A stretch of 64,000 nt of DNA from Ampelocalamus luodianensis (Eukaryota > Streptophyta > Magnoliopsida > Poales > Poaceae): contig CM070638.1 of assembly GCA_036346255.1 (NCBI GenBank), forward strand, positions 36,828,394 to 36,892,393, written 5' to 3'. This document shows positions 12,046-23,017 of this stretch, piece by piece (position 1 is the stretch's first letter; each line of letters starts with the position of its first letter). The translations under genes and the position numbers were made by a program. Below the pieces are notes generated by a model that did not search any database, had not been told where the DNA came from, and saw only the letters and a list, made by a program, of their open reading frames with translations.

Positions 12046-12120
12046 GTTAGAGTTAATCTTGTTCTTTGTTCGTTCCGTTTCTGTTTTAGTTTTTGGTTTT
12101 CGAGTCGGTTTTTTGCCATT

Positions 12121-13310
12121 GGACTCTCTGACTGGTACTGTTGAGAACTAGAAGAACTGTTGAAGGCCGATTGAAGTAGCAAAGAACGTATGTTCACCTA
12201 AGAAAGAGATATTTTCTCACAAATATGAAACTTAAAGTTTCTAGAACTCATACCCTACCTTTAGCCAGACAACAGAGTTGCATGTAGGTTGGACCAGGGT
12301 TTGGAAAAGGATAAAACCACTCCATGGCCGGTTGCGGTTTTTCACCGGCCGGAAACCGCAGAAAAGGTTTTCGCTTGTTTTCATATTTTTTTTAGTATTT
12401 TTATCTATTTAGTTAGTTTTGGACGTCCAAAACTTACATTTAAAATAAAACGAACTAACCAAACATCTACCCTTACATTCTAAAAAATATGTGAATTTTT
12501 ATGTGGTTTTGAACAAAATAGATGGATCAATTTATAATGATAGACCGGAGAACCTTCACATAACCAAGATATGGTTTTTAGCAAATCCAACATTGGTATC
12601 AGGATCGGCGGCGGCTCGCTCGGCAGACGTTCGCATTGGAAGCCAATTCGTGTTTGTCTCGGTTGCTGTCCTTTCGCGCACATTCTTCGACATCGCTGTC
12701 GTCCGTCCGACCCCAAAACCGCGACGTCCACCAACCAATCACGTCCACCCCCAAACACGAGCGACAGCCGGCGTCTCTTCATCATTAATCCGCACGTCAG
12801 CCGGGTTTTCTTCGTCTGGACCTGGTCGTCCGTGGTGTGTTTTGACAGCGACGCCCAGCACAGCACAGCGTTCATCCTGGATCCGCACATGTCCTGGATT
12901 TCTTCCGCATTGCCGCTCCGCTGATCCCCGCGTTGAGTACTACTCTGGACAGGCAGTTGCTCCATACCGAACCATCTTCATCGGTGGAAATCATGAAGCA
13001 TCCAATTATTTATGGGCATTGTACTAGGGAGGATGGGCAGCACGTAACATCTATTTTTGGGGGTTTACTGGTGTTGTTTTGGAAATATTTGACCATACAA
13101 TGAAGCCACTATACGGTCAGTGTACCATGTGAGGCATTACGATGTTCTGAAGCTAATGCATATGAAGGAGCCTCTAGTTATATTTTATGTCACATGATTG
13201 GCCTCTTGGCGTTACTGAGTATGGAAACTGCCAGAAGCTCATTCGGGAGAAAAGTTTCTTCCAAGAAGAGAGGAATTTAAAAAAAATACTGGCTTTTTTT
13301 AAGAAGAAAA
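12121..13310 (+). mobile_element. Repeat block carrying a DBR1 fragment, copy 1
   Basis: This block is homologous to 29825-31575 on the same strand. It runs from GGACTCT(CT)GACTGGTACTG through GGACGTCCAAAACTTACA, a GC-rich promoter-like part and the DBR1 fragment, to AAGAAGAA near 13310. Copy 2 has about 420 bp extra at 30246-30670. Duplication of a host-gene fragment together with its flanks suggests gene capture by a DNA transposon (Pack-MULE or Helitron type). I could not identify terminal repeats that decide the class. Confidence 0.6.
12935..13280 (+). pseudogene. DBR1: DBR1 (RNA lariat debranching enzyme) fragment, copy 1
   Basis: DBR1 is a nuclear metallophosphoesterase that opens 2'-5' branched intron lariats. 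The frame reads YYSGQAVAPYRTIFIGGNHE then ASNYLWALY, including the GNHE metal-ligand motif. It continues GGWAARNIYF and GFTGVV. After an internal gap of about 20-25 codons it resumes at PYNEATIRSVYHVR and HYDVLKLM, and, after a one-base shift, SHDWPLGVTEYGNCQKLI. One TAG replaces a tyrosine codon after WALY. Introns are absent across this stretch, so it is either one exon with a deletion or partly processed sequence. It is a fragment without start or C-terminus and cannot be functional. Confidence 0.85.
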
Positions 13311-13736
13311 GTACGGGTCATGGTTGTTTAAAATTATTTACTAAATTTATAAAAATAATTTAAGATATTTTTCTATCATTCTGAAAGGATACTTGATATG
13401 CGTACTCTGACACATCATTTGTTTATGGAAGAAGATATAAAACTCTCTCAAGAAAAAGAAGAAATACTCCGCTGTCGTAGCATATCTGGTCACCTTAGTG
13501 CACTCCATATCGAAGACGTGAGTTATATACAATTTACATCCTTGTTACGTTTGTTATTGTATGATCCACTTACATCATAGAATCGCAGGACATGGACAAC
13601 TTCGACACTCGCCGCCACTGTGGATAGCTCCGAGGCAAGGGGCAGTGGCTATGATGCCGTGGAGACTAGTTGTAGACATCATTGTACAGATGATAGATCC
13701 AACTACCCACATGAATAATATTGTTAAATAGGATTT
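13311..13736. other. AT-rich spacer, nothing recognised
   Basis: There is a 60-codon frame at 13398-13580 with no similarity I recognise, and no repeat structure apart from the start of the hairpin that follows. Confidence 0.4.
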
Positions 13737-14026
13737 TCTTTGTTAATTTATAGATTCAATGTGGATGATATTCTTTAACACTCTATTGTATCATAGGCTA
13801 GATAGGCTTGTACATGAACCAACCGAGGGAAATGCATGACCTGCAGATCATATAACAACATATCATAGCCTTCGAAACGCACACGAGTCGGAGGCTATGA
13901 TACATTGTTATATGATTTGCATACCACGTATTTCCCTCACTTGGTTCATATACAAGCTTATCTAGTATGTGGTACAATACAGTATGAAAGAATATTATCC
14001 ATATTAAACTGATAAATTAACAAAGA
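13737..14026. repeat. Long near-perfect hairpin, arms about 135 bp
   Basis: The left arm begins CTTTGTTAATTTAT (13737) and reads through GGCTTGTACATGAACCAAC to ATATCATAGCC (13870). The right arm begins near 13889 (GGAGGCTATGATA) and reads back through TTGGTTCATATACAAGC to ATAAATTAACAAAG (14026). The loop is only about 16-20 bp. The arms differ by scattered substitutions. It may be a MITE or a foldback remnant and would fold as RNA into a long stem. A partial extra copy of the right arm occurs at 14229-14285. Confidence 0.8.
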
Positions 14027-14228
14027 GTGTTCGATTTGATCGGGGTACATGTGATAATACCCTCTCCTCCTTCATTCCGATTACAATAAACTCGCGTGTG
14101 TATCATGTAATGCTCTGAAACACCTAATTATATCAAACAATATTTTCCAGATGAAAATACGTAATTTCATTCCAAAAATGTATTATCACATGCAAAAAAA
14201 ATCACACATTTTTACACATGACATCATG

Positions 14229-14285
14229 GTGCGGTTGGTTCATGGACAAGCTTAGCTAGCATGTGGTACAATACAATATTACTCA
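14229..14285. repeat. Partial copy of the hairpin arm
   Basis: GGTTGGTTCATGGACAAGC and CATGTGGTACAATACA repeat the right arm at about 13939-13985 with several differences. Confidence 0.55.
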
Positions 14286-14917
14286 AACTCCACAGGCTCA
14301 GGGTCCTCCTCCTCGACGTCGTCCTTCGGCAGGGCTCTTTCGATGGATTGGCCCTTGTCTGAACTTGCCACGGGCGGACAACCTTCCTTGTGGTTTTGGC
14401 TCTATTTTTGAACCCCGTGGAAAAGATGAGAAGTGCTGGTAGCAATAGCAGGATAACTTACTAGTGAAATCTGGAATGGAATTACCTAGGATTTTTTTTG
14501 TTTGAACTCCCCACCACATGGCCGCCATGCGGTAGCCTCCTCGTGTCGGCGCCAGCAGCTCGTCCGCATGGTCACAGTGCGGCATAGCGACATTTTTGCA
14601 AAAAGCGAGCAACGAGGGCTACAATTGCACATACATGGCGGAAAAGCGCCAATACGACCAAAAACTAGTAGAAAGGTGGCATGAGAGGTGGGCCCATGGA
14701 AGGGGACCCACCTTGTTAGGCTTAGTCACACCCATCTGGCATGTGCCAGTGCGCCCCAGCCTTTATCAAATTTAACAACGACGGTACGTGACTTGCCCTG
14801 GTCCGCTGCCCCCAACTCGTACCGATTTTTCACCGACCAGCATGTGCATGCTCTGCACACAAGCAGCATGGCATTTCAAGTTGTTGTAGTACTACTACAA
14901 GTAAACGAGACTAGCTA
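14286..14917. other. Possible captured gene tail and unidentified repeat
   Basis: On the minus strand at about 14420-14286 one frame ends in an acidic stretch (DDVEEEDPEPVEFE then stop) that looks like a genuine protein C-terminus. I do not recognise the protein. 14490-14610 resembles the TTTTTGCAAAA-containing repeat seen at 10250-10400 and 29530-29640. The rest, to 14917, has no recognised feature. Confidence 0.3.
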
Positions 14918-16409
14918 TGAAAAGACCTAAAATTTTAAGTTTTCAAAAACATGTTTGAAGTTTGAGTTGAATTTGAGTTTCTTGCCAAATTCAGAGATTC
15001 CCCTCGAGAATCCGCTTTCCCCTTTTGGCTGACCGTTTTCTTTAGCCGAAGGTGCCTTTTTGCCAAGTCATTTTCCCATGTTCTTCTTCCCCTCTGAGTC
15101 ATGCCCCCGAACGCCAGCGTCGCACCATCTCGAGTCTTCCTCGCCTTCGTCCCCGTCAACACCGCCCCCGCATCGTGCTAAGACCTTGCCACCTCACCAC
15201 GCACCTCGCCGCCTGCTTTCCCCCTTCCCCGGCACCGTTTGTGTGCGACCACACATGTCATCGCCACGCGTCGCGCTCGCTCAAGCCATGCACTAGCGCC
15301 ACCGCCTCTTCCCAGCTATTAAAGCCTTCCCCGCTGCACCATCTACTTCATCACCCTCCTCCTCGCCCCTCAATCACCTCCTTTCTTCCAATACGCCGGC
15401 CACCACCGCTACCACCATCGCACCCAAGAAACGCTCGAAAATCTCTTTCTTCGATTCGACACCACCGTCCACGCGCCCACCCAATTTAAACTCTCACTAG
15501 AGCTTCGCCTGCCACCGCAAACCCATCCCCACCTCCTTGTCCAACCCTGTCGCCTCTAGCTCGCCAGCGCCGAGCCCCTCTACCACTCCACCCACGGTCC
15601 ATGTCTCCAAGCCACCTCAGACCACCTCGAGCTCCACCACCACCACCACTGGACTCCCCTTATCCCACTGGTGCTCCCCGCCTGACAAATTTGGCCGAAA
15701 TGCGTGCCACGCCACTCCCCTGTTTTGGTCGCTCACCCTCACCAGACCTCCTTCGGCCGTGCAAAAACCCAAAATGGGTTGCGCTACCCTCCCTGATTCT
15801 CCCTTCACCACCCAACGCCGCCACTGACCACCACTGCCGCCACCAAAATCTTGCTCGGCCACTGTTGGGAGCGAGCTCCAGCTCGCTGGGCGCCAGCCTG
15901 TTACGATTCACAAGATTTGGCCCATCATGAATAGTGTTGACTAACACTATTCATTAGACCCACTGCTGTTCAACCCAAAACCAATAGTGAATGGTACTAG
16001 ACTTGACACTATTCACCCCAAACCCGTTAGACTTATATATATCCTTTTTAGCCGTTTTGAGCCCGCGAATCCTATTTTCAACTCCATTTGATCTAACCAA
16101 GCACCCAATAAATCCCCACCATCCTACACCACCTTTATTTTCATTTCTTTCCAAATTTATTTAATTGTTACCAGCTCGCCTCCCATTGAGCCTGGATATT
16201 TTATTTGGATTATTTTATTTTGCATTAGGTCCCGACTTCGACGAACAAGCTCCGGAAGACACCGAACAAGACAAGTTAATAGTAGACTTTGAGCAAGGAG
16301 GCAAGTTGTATTCTTTTGATCATTTTGAACCTATATTTCATGTAATTGTATTATTATTTTAAGGAAAAAGTCTGGTTTACTCCCTCGAACTATTAGAAAA
16401 GTCTAGTTT

Positions 16410-17111
16410 ACCCCCCCCTGAACTACAAAACCGGTTATTTAACCTCCTGAACTTGTGAAAACTGGTCAAAAGACCCCTCACAGCGGTTTGGAGCGGTGGT
16501 TTTGCACACGTGGCTAGTTTTGTCCAAATCAGCCTGTATTTGACATCCAAGTCAGCATGTGTTTGTCCAAGTCAGCTTTCTTCTTCTCCATCTCTCTTTA
16601 TTTCCTGACTAACGAATGCTTCCCGACATCTCCTCACCTCCCTCCGCCCAACCTCCCCCGCTCCCACACCGCGTCCTCCTACTGCCGCCTCCCCTTCCCA
16701 TCCATCAGCCGCCTCCTCCCCACCACATCCCCCACCTCCTCCCCACCTCATATGCCCTCGCCTCCTCTCCTCATCTGCCCACCGTAGTCTCCCCTCCCCA
16801 TTGTTGGCCGCCTCTCTACACCGCAACCCACACCGATCGCCTCCTCTCCCGATCCGCCCGCCACCGCGTACGTCTCCTCCCTGCTCGCCGGCCGCCTCTT
16901 CCCCACCGCATCCTCCGCTGCCACCTCCCCACCAAATCTAAATCTTGCCGAGGTCGACATGGATCTAGCTCTCTGCCACCTCCATCGAGCCAGATCTGGT
17001 TGCCTCCGAGCCGATCTGGCCCCCCACCGATCGAGGACTCTCCGCCACCTCCACTGGCAAACCTCCCCTGTGCCCCGGCTCGGCCACACACCTCTCTGCT
17101 AGCACCACCTC
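16410..17111. other. GC-rich interior of the MULE-like element
   Basis: The sequence is C-rich and pyrimidine-biased (many CCTCCCC words). Several overlapping open frames exist because stops are rare, but none shows a recognisable domain. It could be captured 5' gene sequence, as in Pack-MULEs, but that is inference. Confidence 0.35.
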
Positions 17112-17968
17112 TGATGAGGACATCTCTACTACCATATCTCCAAGTGTTCATGAGGCACCAAAAGGTCCAATGACTAGAGCCCGAGCAAGGCTTTTAAATC
17201 AACAGGTGAATTTGTTTCTTAATACAATACTTCTATTGATGAGAACAATATACTACCTTATGCTAGGTTCTTATGTATTCTTAGGTTTGATCAACTCGAA
17301 AGCTTTGAGGTGAGGGAGGACGGACCCAAGTCATGGGAGGAGCACAGGCCCAAGGCTGACCGAACCAATGCAATTCACGGACTGAGTCACAGTCCAAGAC
17401 CATGCACATTAATTAGTCAATCATGTGATTAATGGCTCAAGGCCAAACCGAATCATGTGTTTAAAGGCCCAAGGCCATGTTCTTTTAGCACACCAACCAA
17501 ACCTGTCATTAATGGCACATTAGTCCATCATGTAGGATTTGGTTTTAGGACTTGGTTTCGGAATAGAGTCAGATGGGTGGTTGGCTGAGCGCAACAATTT
17601 CGGCCGGCCCCAGGTAGCGTACGAGTGTTTGTTTTAGAAACAATATATTGGCCGTGAGCCCTGAGGAAAAACACAGACCAGATATTTTGAGATAATAGAT
17701 TGATTTCAGTTCTTGTTTCTCCACGCACGGCCGAACCATGTTCTTGAGGGAAATTGGGAATTCTTCGCAAATTGAGACCGTTCAACCTTTCCGCTGGGAA
17801 TTGGGAGCGCGATAGGGCTTCGCTTGGTGGTCGTGAAGTCCGACGCGTGTGTTCTTGTGAATTAAAGAGTGTTCGTTCTTGCATTGGCAACGGGGGATCA
17901 CTACGATTTGAGAGACTACACGTGAGTATCTTGATCCTACGTCGAGAAGATTGGGCGACCCTGTATCA
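17112..17968 (+). repeat. CRM-like LTR 1 (857 bp)
   Basis: It starts TGATGAGGACATC and ends CGACCCTGTATCA, followed three bases later by the tRNA primer site. By eye it matches LTR2 with a few percent difference. Confidence 0.9.
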
Positions 17969-17971
17969 TCT

Positions 17972-17983
17972 TGGTATCAGAGC
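17972..17983 (+). promoter_or_regulatory. Primer binding site (initiator tRNA-Met)
   Basis: TGGTATCAGAGC is the standard plant site complementary to the 3' end of initiator methionine tRNA. It lies three bases after LTR1. Confidence 0.9.
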
Positions 17984-19318
17984 GCGGTTGACTCGGTAGG
18001 ATTACTTATCCCTAGTTTAGATTGTTTTTACTTGCTGTTCTTAATACCTAGAGTCCATAAACCGAAAATTGCAACAAAAAAATTCCAAACCCTAGTTTTT
18101 GCATCTGTTATTTTTGTGAGTTTAGTTAGGTTTTAATCCATTAGAATTTTTGTTTAGTGCTAATCGTAGTGTTCTTTTGCGTCGCTTAATCGTTGGGTCC
18201 AATCAAAACCAATCTGCTACAGTAGCCAATCGAGCGCTACGGCGCAGAAAACTGAGAATCAATTTCGCGTGGCTACAGTACCACGGAACAAGACGTCGCC
18301 TTCACGCGCTACAGTGTTTCCCATCGCTATAGTACCACAGAATGCCACATGCTACAGTACCCGAGGCGTTGCGGTGTCTCGAAACTCTGCATGCTCCGTG
18401 CCTGCTAGTCTGCTACAGTGCGCATGTAGCTATAGTATTTCAGGGTGCTACAATACCACGCTGAGAAAATTTTAGTGAATGCCTTTTATTCATCTTGAGA
18501 CTAGCTTTTGACATTGCATTAAGGGCTGCTCATTAAATTATTTTTTACACTTGCTGGATATCTTGGACCTGTGCAACAAGAGGAGAAGCTAAACTTAGTT
18601 CGGCTAAAGAAAAAAAAAGAGCATTTGAAAAAAAAGAACCGCATATATCTAGTCTATATTTCCTCCTTTCGGCACTCCTCAAAACCAGGGGGGAGGCATA
18701 TTAGGTCCATGTAGTTGTGATTCAAAAAAAAAGAAGAAGAAGAAGAAAAAAAAAAAGCCTTAGCCGAATTTGGGTGAGTTAACTTTAGTCCATATTTTCA
18801 GATTATGTGTATTTATTTTTGAGCAATCTTGTGCCCTTACATTTCATATTATTGCAATTGGCTAGCGTCTCTCCTAATACTTGGTGCAAAACGAGCTAGT
18901 TTCCATCTCAATTTCATATTGCATCTCACTAGCTCATTCCTTTGTTTGCATTGAGTCACATTGATCTTTGCGTGTGCGTCATACACTTCGCTTAAATCTT
19001 TTGGATCAACACTTAGGCAAAATATTCTAGCTTGGATTATTACTTAGCTTTACAACATCAAGAATTTCAGATTGCTAGGATATACACCTCCATACCAAGC
19101 TCCACTAAATAACCGTTGTTCTGCAATTGTGAGCACTCTTAAATTCGCCTGATCATCACTTTGCTATTGTAGCCTCCACCAAGTGTAAGTTTCTTTTGGC
19201 CTTAATTCACTTCGGAAGGGTAAGAACTTTACTTGGGAGAGCAAAGAGAGATTGAGTGATTTTGACTAATCATCCATATACACTCTTGCTGTTTGTGTTT
19301 TTTTTGCACAATCTAACC
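17984..19318 (+). other. CRM-like 5' leader with GCTACAGTA repeats
   Basis: This is an untranslated leader of about 1.3 kb. At 18215-18470 the word GCTACAGTA or a near variant (GCTATAGTA, GCTACAGTG) recurs about eight times. At 18720-18755 lies an A/AAG-rich purine run. The same leader follows LTR2, from 24973. Confidence 0.7.
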
Positions 19319-20840
19319 ATGTCAGGTGGAGAAGATAATTATGGTGAGGAGCATGCTGTTGATCTCAATGCCCCGGTGACTCGCTTCCAACATCAGGCAT
19401 TGAGGAGTACATTGCAACAAGAATTTGTAGCTGGCACCACTGCAATGGGGGAAGAACTCAAGGCGGATATGCAGGATCTCCGCATTGACATCAATCAACA
19501 AATGAATGTGTTGCGTACGGGCATCGTGAATGATGTCATGCGGGCACTTCGTCAGCAGCAAGAAGAAGATAGTGTGCATCTACCGGCTCACATACCTCCA
19601 CGAGACGAGGAAGTCGCTGCACGAGTCACCCAGGATGCGCAACAACGGCGAGACCGTGTGGTGGCACAAGCCATACGGCCACCTCCACCTGGGAGAGGAG
19701 GTGGGGGAGGCGCCCAAGGACCCGGGAGGGGCCGTGGGCATGGAGGCTGAGGTGGGGGAGCACCCCACTTCGACGATGATGACTTGTACCACTACGATGA
19801 TGGATACCACCGTCGACACCGCCACGGCAATGAACGGCCTCATGAAGAGAAATTTGGTAAGCTTAAATTTACTATGCCAACATTTTCAGGAACACATGAT
19901 CCCGAAGATTACCTCACTTGGGAGCTCAAGGTGGACAAGGTGTTCCGTATGCACAATTACTCTGAAGAAAAGAAAATACACATGGCTGCACTTGAATTTG
20001 ACAAGTATGCGCTCATATGGTGGGAACAAGTTCAAAATCAAAGGAGAGAGTATCACATTACAAACATGATTTATTTGATAAATTACAGCAAATGAAGCAA
20101 GACACTCTCACGGTGGAAGAGTATTATAAGGAGATGGAGATGGCCATGATTCGAGCTAATATATTTGAGCAAGAAGAACAAACAATGGCACGCTTCCTTG
20201 CTGGTTTGCACCCTCCCATCAAGCGCATCACCGAATTTCAGCCCTATAACAACATGGTGGAGTTGGTACATCAAGCAACTAAGGCTGAAAGGCAAGTGCA
20301 ACAAGACATGAGAGCAACAAGAACATCATCATACACACCCCGTTCAGCACCTACAGGAGGTAAACCCACATCCCGTTTCAATTCTTTTAAAACTAATCCA
20401 TCTAGTGGAAGTTTTGCTCCTAGTACCAGTGCTGCACCAGGCGGAAAAAATGCAACAAAACCCATTGCTAAGAAAGGTCCAACACCTTCTAGCTCGTCTT
20501 CAGTGGGTTCTACAGCAAGAAGTAGTGCCATCCAATGCTTCAAATGCCTTGGACGAGGTCATATGCAAAAAGATTGTCCAAATAACAAGGTTATGTTGCT
20601 ATTAGAGAATGGAGAGGATGACTCTACTAGCGAGGAGGAAGGTGAGGCCCTTGCTAATTTCAGAAGATTTGGAGATGTACATGAGGAAGGACATGAGAGG
20701 GAGGCGCATGAGGATGGTTTTTGTGACCCCGAGGCTGGTCCTATCCTTGTGTGTACACCGACGGTGTTGAGTGTGCGAGCAAAACCCACTCATGAGCAGC
20801 GCTGCAATCTTTTTCAAACAAGAGCTCAGGTGAGTACAGA
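19319..20840 (+). pseudogene. gag: CRM-like Gag, copy 1, frameshifted
   Basis: The ATG at 19319 begins MSGGEDNYGEEH. The Gag core follows (FTMPTFSGTHDPEDYLTWEL, then ALIWWEQ), then ARFLAGLHPPIKR and a CCHC zinc knuckle CFKCLGRGHMQKDC at about 20537-20578. A TGA at 19748 interrupts the glycine/arginine-rich linker. Compared with copy 2, two short deletions at about 20048-20062 remove 39 and 25 bp, which shifts the frame and drops the segment with MKYHMRARFVPKHYKRD. Gag forms the particle and binds RNA; this copy cannot make an intact one. Confidence 0.85.
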
Positions 20841-21420
20841 TGGTAAGTGTTGCAAAGTTATTATTGATGGTGGAAGTTGTCACAATTTAGCTAGTAAAGA
20901 ACTTTGCACTAAACTTGGTTTGAAATACAAGAAACATCCACATCCATATCAAATTCAATGGTTGAATAATGATGGTTCTATGAAGGTTGGATACACTGTT
21001 GATGTTAGTTTTCAGATTGGGAATTATCGAGATACTGTGGAGTGTGATGTTGTTTCCATGGATGTATGTCACTTACTTTTAGGAAGACCATGGAAATATG
21101 ATAGATCTGTGATTCATGATGGTAGAACAAATCAATATAAGTTCACATGGAATAACAAAGAAATAACATTGCGACCTTTAACTCCTTCTCAAATTGTGAT
21201 TGATAACATGCAAAAGATTGAGGTGAAAGTAGAGAATGAGAGAGGGAAGGAGCAAAAGAGTGTGACTCCACAAAGGGTGAGTGAGAGCCACAAGCTACAA
21301 CTGAATGGAAAAAGAAAGAATGAGGGAGAGAAAAAGTTAGTCATGGTAGCCACTAAATCTGATTTGAGAGCGATGAGAGATGATCCCACTTTGATGCACT
21401 TTGTATTGCTATACAAAGAT
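20841..21420 (+). pseudogene. CRM-like aspartic protease region
   Basis: Continuous with the second half of gag. KVIIDGGSCHNLAS (about 20855-20896) carries the protease active-site aspartate. VVSMDVCHLLLGRPWKYD follows and is the typical C-terminal part of gypsy protease. One extra T in the T-run near 21426-21432 (TTGCTTTTCTAC) shifts the frame just before reverse transcriptase. Confidence 0.8.
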
Positions 21421-23017
21421 GTTTTGCTTTTCTACTAATGACTTAACCTCTCTTCCTAGCATGGTTTCTCAAGTTTTGCATGCTTATGAGGATGTCTTTC
21501 CAGAGGAAGTACCCGCTGGCCTACCACCTATTCGAGGCATTGAACATCAAATTGACTTGGTACCGGGAGCTCCACTTCCCAACCGGCCGCCGTACCATAC
21601 AAACCCGGAGGAGACAAAAGAAATTCAGCGACAAGTGCAAACGCTCATGGAAAAAGGGTATGTACGCGAAAGTCTTAGCCCTTGTGCCGTTCCTGTCATT
21701 CTTGTTCCTAAGAAAGATGGTACATGGAGAATGTGCGTAGACTGTAGAGCTATCAACAATATTACCATTCGATATCGTCATCCTATTCCTAGGTTAGATG
21801 ATATGCTTGATGAATTGAGTGGCTCTACTATCTTTTCTAAGATTGATTTGCGTAGTGGATATCATCAAATACGAATGAAACATGGTGATGAATGGAAAAC
21901 TGCTTTTAAAACGAAATTTGGCTTGTATGAATGGTTAGTGATGCCTTTTGGTTTATCTAATGCTCCTAGTACATTCATGCGTTTAATGAACCATGTTTTG
22001 AGACACTTCATTGGAAAATTTGTGGTAGTCTATTTTGATGATATTTTGATATATAGCCGCTCATTGGAAGAACATGTTGAACACGTCAGACAAGTGCTAG
22101 AGGTGCTTAGGACTGAACAATTGTATGCTAATCTTGAGAAGTGTACTTTTTGCACAAACAAAGTAGTGTTCTTAGGCTATGTTGTTTTGACTCATGGAAT
22201 TGAAGTAGATGACTCTAAAGTTGAAGCTATTCGAAATTGGCCTACTCCTGTCAATGTTAGTCAAATTCGTAGCTTTCATGGGCTTGCTGGTTTTTACCGC
22301 CGTTTTGTGAAAGATTTTAGCACCATTGCTGCCCCATTAAATGAATTAACTAAAAAGGGAGTTGCTTTTGAATGGGGAGCATCACAAGATAAAGCTTTTG
22401 CCGAGCTAAAGAAATGTTTGACTGAAGCACCTTTACTTGTTTTACCTGATTTCACTAAAACTTTTGAGATTGAGTGTGATGCTAGTGGAATAGGTATTGG
22501 TGGTGTTTTAATGCAAGAAAGAAAACCTGTTGCCTACTTTAGTGAGAAACTTAACGGAGCACAATTGAATTATCCTGTTTATGACAAAGAATTATATGCT
22601 CTTGTACGTGCTTTAGAGACTTGGCAACATTATCTTTGGCCTAAGGAATTCATCATTCATTCTGATCATGAAGCTTTGAAATACTTGAAAGGCCAAGCTA
22701 AACTAAATCATAGACATGCTAAGTGGGTTGAATTCATTGAGACTTTTTCATACATTGTTAAATACAAGAAAGGCAAAGAGAATGTGGTAGCTGACGCACT
22801 GTCTAGAAAGAATGTGCTTTTAAATCATTTGGAGGTTAAGGTTCCCGGATTAGAGAGTTTGAAAGAATTATATGCTTCTGATTATGAATTTTCAGCACCA
22901 TATTCTAAATGCAAAGATGGGAAAGGATGGGACAAGTATCATATCCATGATGGTTTTCTATTTCGAACTAACAAGTTATGTGTTCCAGATTCTTCCATGC
23001 GTTTGCTATTGTTGTAG
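21421..23017 (+). pseudogene. CRM-like reverse transcriptase and RNase H
   Basis: RT landmarks in order are EVPAGLPPIRGIEHQIDLVP, GYVRESLSPCAVPVILVPKK, FSKIDLRSGYHQIRM, FGLSNAPSTFMRLMN and the catalytic YFDDILIYS (YFDD at 22031-22042). RNase H has FEIECDASGIGIGGVL and HSDHEALKYL, ending with the usual KGKENVVADALSRK. The domains are full length and highly readable. The frame ends at TAG 23015-23017, where relatives have a glutamine (C-to-T), directly before the integrase zinc-binding domain. Confidence 0.92.

Noticed and set aside
15052..15930. Overlapping proline-rich open frames
   Set aside because: They lie inside the solo LTR and have low-complexity coding only, with no domain.
16616..17173. 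Proline/serine-rich open frames on both strands
   Set aside because: They lie in a C-rich stretch where stops are rare. The plus-strand frame runs straight into LTR1, so it is not a conserved gene.
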